Below, in pieces: positions 61,014-64,000 of a stretch of 64,000 nucleotides of DNA. The stretch is from the NCBI GenBank assembly GCA_033675545.1, contig JAWDGP010002514.1:620001-684000 (forward strand). Reading direction: 5' to 3'. The number at the start of each line of letters is the position of its first letter. The first letter of the stretch is position 1. This DNA comes from Elysia crispata. Its lineage: Eukaryota; Mollusca; Gastropoda; Plakobranchidae. The position numbers and the translations under genes are program-made. The notes beneath the pieces are model-generated. The model worked only from the letters and a program-made list of their open reading frames with translations. It was not told the origin of the DNA and searched no databases.

Positions 61014-61016
<3 letters not shown>
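59887..61016 (-). promoter_or_regulatory. P450 5' flank
   Basis: Sequence immediately upstream of the P450 ATG, which has G at -3. CpG content rises at about 60180-60310 (GCCGGCTCTCGCAGCCTCG and CCGCGG), a possible promoter core. No TATA box at a convincing distance is seen, and the transcription start is unknown. A poly-A and TAAA repeat lies at about 60527-60590. Confidence 0.3.

Positions 61017-61090
<74 letters not shown>
61017..61090. repeat. (GA)n microsatellite upstream of P450
   Basis: About 37 GA units. Confidence 0.95.
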
Positions 61091-61092
<2 letters not shown>

Positions 61093-61754
61093 GTACAGTA
61101 CAGTGGAAGTAACTGGAACACTCTCACTCTAGTTACAATCTGTTTCAATGGTAATTGGTATAGACTAAAGGTTGAAAAATATCTCTTCTGATTAGAATTA
61201 AACAGGCACTGCACCAATACAAATGATATGTGTTCGTTTGTGGATAATTAGAGATAAGATATTACAAGCATGTACTTGTAAGAATAATTGTAGTTATCGC
61301 TGATTCGCCTCAATTCTTGAGTATTTATTGGTTTTATGTGTTTTGTATTTAATTTACTTTTGTTCTTTAAATAAAGAATTATAGTGTAACTGCATGCTCC
61401 AAACATGAAAGATAGGTGCGGGAGGGGGAGGGGGGTAAAGGGGGAAAATATGAAGAAAGGTCGGCGGTAAAACCTTTTCTTAATATCAATTCTGAAGACA
61501 TAATGATGGTATGAGGTGTTTTCTTTTTTTCTTTTTTTTTTTTTTTTTTGTGTGTGCGTCTGGATAAGCCTATTGGCTTCCGTCAAAGATGTAGGCTTTA
61601 AAAGTGGATAAACATTGGAAATTAAAAGGACGTAAATGAATTGGGCTTTGTGGTCTTGTGTAATGAGGCCAGTTTTTCATGATTCTGACATTTGAAAGTG
61701 GCGAACTAAAAATATAATATTGATCTCAAGTGCGCTCCTTTCATTTTGAGCTAA

Positions 61755-61756
<2 letters not shown>

Positions 61757-61816
<60 letters not shown>

Positions 61817-61826
61817 ATATATATAT
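61757..61826. repeat. (TA)n microsatellite
   Basis: About 35 TA units with two TG interruptions near the end. Confidence 0.95.
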
Positions 61827-62567
61827 TTCTTTTATTTTTTTTATTGTGCTTATAATGCCACTCAATTTACAAAAATAAAAAAAAAAAATCTACCGGTACA
61901 TTTATGATTAATTTTGCTTTCCTAACTTCATTTGCGACTCTCAGTTGAGCGAGTTTGTATCTACATTATAAGTATAATTACATGCATCTCATTCTCTTAC
62001 CATTCCCAAACATTTTCCAAAAGGCTATACGTAAGATAGATTTTTATGCTAAATTGTTTTGTTAAAATCAAAGCCTTTCAGTTTCAAAAAGCGGTGTAGA
62101 GTTAAAATTTTAGGAGATTCTGATATCGGTGATAGCAAAATTACGCAGTCATTTCACGTAATATCACTTTACGGCGTCTAGAATGAGTAATCAAATTTAT
62201 TTGATCATTCGTTAATATATCAGTGTAATTGTATCTGCTGACGTGTGTTCTTCGAAATTGAAATCTGGATTGGATAGCAGTTTTTTTTTATTTTTTGTTT
62301 TGTTTTGCGAAATACTGTGCTCACACCTTCAAAAACATATTTAGAGATCGATGTTCATCAGTTACGATTAACTTAGGACAATTCTGTATTTTTCCTAAAT
62401 TTACTTAGCCGAGGCATTAATGAGTACATATATGTCTAACTGTGTCATTGATATGAATATGATATATGTATAATACATCATCTTCATGAAATATCGTCAC
62501 TATTTTTTTAATAAGAGAAATGAATTCTGAGAAAGTTTGGGTGCCACAGTTTTAAACTAAAGCTTGT

Positions 62568-62691
<124 letters not shown>

Positions 62692-63652
62692 TTTACAGGT
62701 CCCTGAGTGTGATACTAGGGTTTTGTCAGCTTATCTAAGGATCAAAGATCTATAATAATATCATTCTATTAGTATTAATTTAAGTCTTTTCTAGAACAGG
62801 ATTACTATTTGAGGTCATTCTGAGCACTATACCAACCAGGAGTGCCGAGGTTGTTTACGGCTATAAATAATAGTAGTTCGCAGAACTACTACTAGTAAAT
62901 ATTACACGTAGTGACAAGGTATGTGAACTGATATCTCGCAGTTATTTTTATAGAGAGTCTGTGTTTGAATGTCATTTCAAACATCTTAGGTCAGTTCGAT
63001 ATAAATGAAAAAAGCAAATGATCATCAGGTTAAAACTACATTATATATAGTTAGATTTGCTCTGCATATACATAAAAACACAGTTTATTGAATGTTTGAC
63101 TTTAATTTAGATACTTATTGGACAAAATTAAGAAAGTTTGTCTTTGTAATTCCCACAACTTCATATTTTTCTCCATGAAACCCTTTCCTTCAAAAGCTGT
63201 ATTTGCATTGCATTTTATAACATAAACATCATCTGCTTTTTTTTCTATTTGATCCAACAGAGTTTATGATCCCACAACAAGAATTTAATTTGTAATCCAA
63301 CAACAAGAATTTATAGTTTTGCAGAACCATGTTTTATTGAAATTATATACATGCACTTCAAATCATAAAAAGCCTTGCAACACAGTAAAATCCAAATAGA
63401 TAAATCTCTATTTTCTTATTAGATTCTAGTAATGTTTTGGGACATTGCCCTTAATCGCTGATTATTCAAGACGTATGCTACTTTTCGACTGGCACATGAA
63501 AGAAATTGTATCCTTTTAAAAGTGTTTTTCATGCTTGAAAAACACAAACTCATTACAGCAGCTAGTAATTACCATATACTCCCTTGAAAAGTTTAACCTC
63601 TGGTACTTTACTACTAAATGTATAAATAACAGGTGTATCGTATATGGATATT

Positions 63653-63653
<1 letters not shown>

Positions 63654-63714
<61 letters not shown>
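63654..63714. repeat. (TA)n(TG)n compound microsatellite
   Basis: About 22 TA units followed by 8 TG units. Confidence 0.95.
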
Positions 63715-63814
63715 ATATGTATGTTACATCCTTTGAAGGGCTTTCTTTCTCAGACCTGTCTAAGGTCGATTATCTGAGACATTGCTATGGGGTATATACT
63801 GTATATAGTTATAC

Positions 63815-63995
63815 ATACCCCACAAAAGCATTCGCCTCACAAAAGCATAATCTCCTAATGTATATAATTTTATATACGCCACAATATCATTGGCCTCATA
63901 AAAACAAGAAATCTAAATGTATATAAAATTATGTATGGATATTGTTACTATTTTCCACAATTTCATTGGCCTCACAATAGCATAATCTTTTGTTG
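63815..63995. repeat. Degenerate tandem repeat at window edge
   Basis: Three diverged copies of a unit reading roughly CCACAA..CATTGGCCTCA at about 63820, 63880 and 63956. The array may continue past the window. Confidence 0.55.
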
Positions 63996-64000
63996 AATAT

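Overview
This is a eukaryotic genome window: AT-rich, intron-dense, with long simple-sequence tracts and no bacterial features. It holds two protein-coding genes in convergent orientation. Protein similarity, the long (GA)n/(TA)n tracts, tRNA-derived SINE fragments and recurrent AGATCTAGATCT motifs suggest a lophotrochozoan, most likely a gastropod mollusc. That placement is inference.

Layout. 1-7058: no recognised gene; a CpG-dense stretch around 1741-2400 with a full CRE palindrome is the best candidate for the SIRT1 promoter or 5' exon. 7095-17874 (+): a complete SIRT1 deacetylase in ten exons (955 aa from the chosen ATG). All sirtuin catalytic and zinc residues are present, with an unusually long His/Ser-rich linker before the C-terminal regulatory segment. 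17875-31970: about 14 kb between the two 3' ends, with a pogo/Tigger-type MITE and no gene seen. 31971-59886 (-): a cytochrome P450 of family 4 (closest by eye to CYP4V2), twelve exons, 504 aa, with every canonical P450 motif. 59887-64000: its 5' flank, rich in GA and TA microsatellites.

The most interesting feature is inside the P450 gene. Between exon 1 (59733-59886) and exon 3 (40917-41002) lie six tandem paralogues of exon 2: 52014-52120, 50212-50318, 49343-49453, 48303-48409, 47549-47655 and 45550-45656, all on the minus strand. Five are exactly 107 nt with the same intron phases (1 in, 0 out). Four have intact reading frames and consensus splice sites, one is open but has lost its GT donor, and one is a frameshifted, stop-bearing relic. 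Since 107 is not a multiple of 3, skipping all copies or joining two shifts the frame of exon 3, so the layout fits mutually exclusive splicing. The cassette encodes helix A and the first beta-1 strands. As I recall, this is the same part of the protein that human CYP4F3 swaps between its A and B isoforms.

Splice sites, exon phases and conserved motifs were worked out by hand from the sequence. Family names come from remembered family motifs, not a search. Whether the alternative exons are used cannot be seen from DNA alone.
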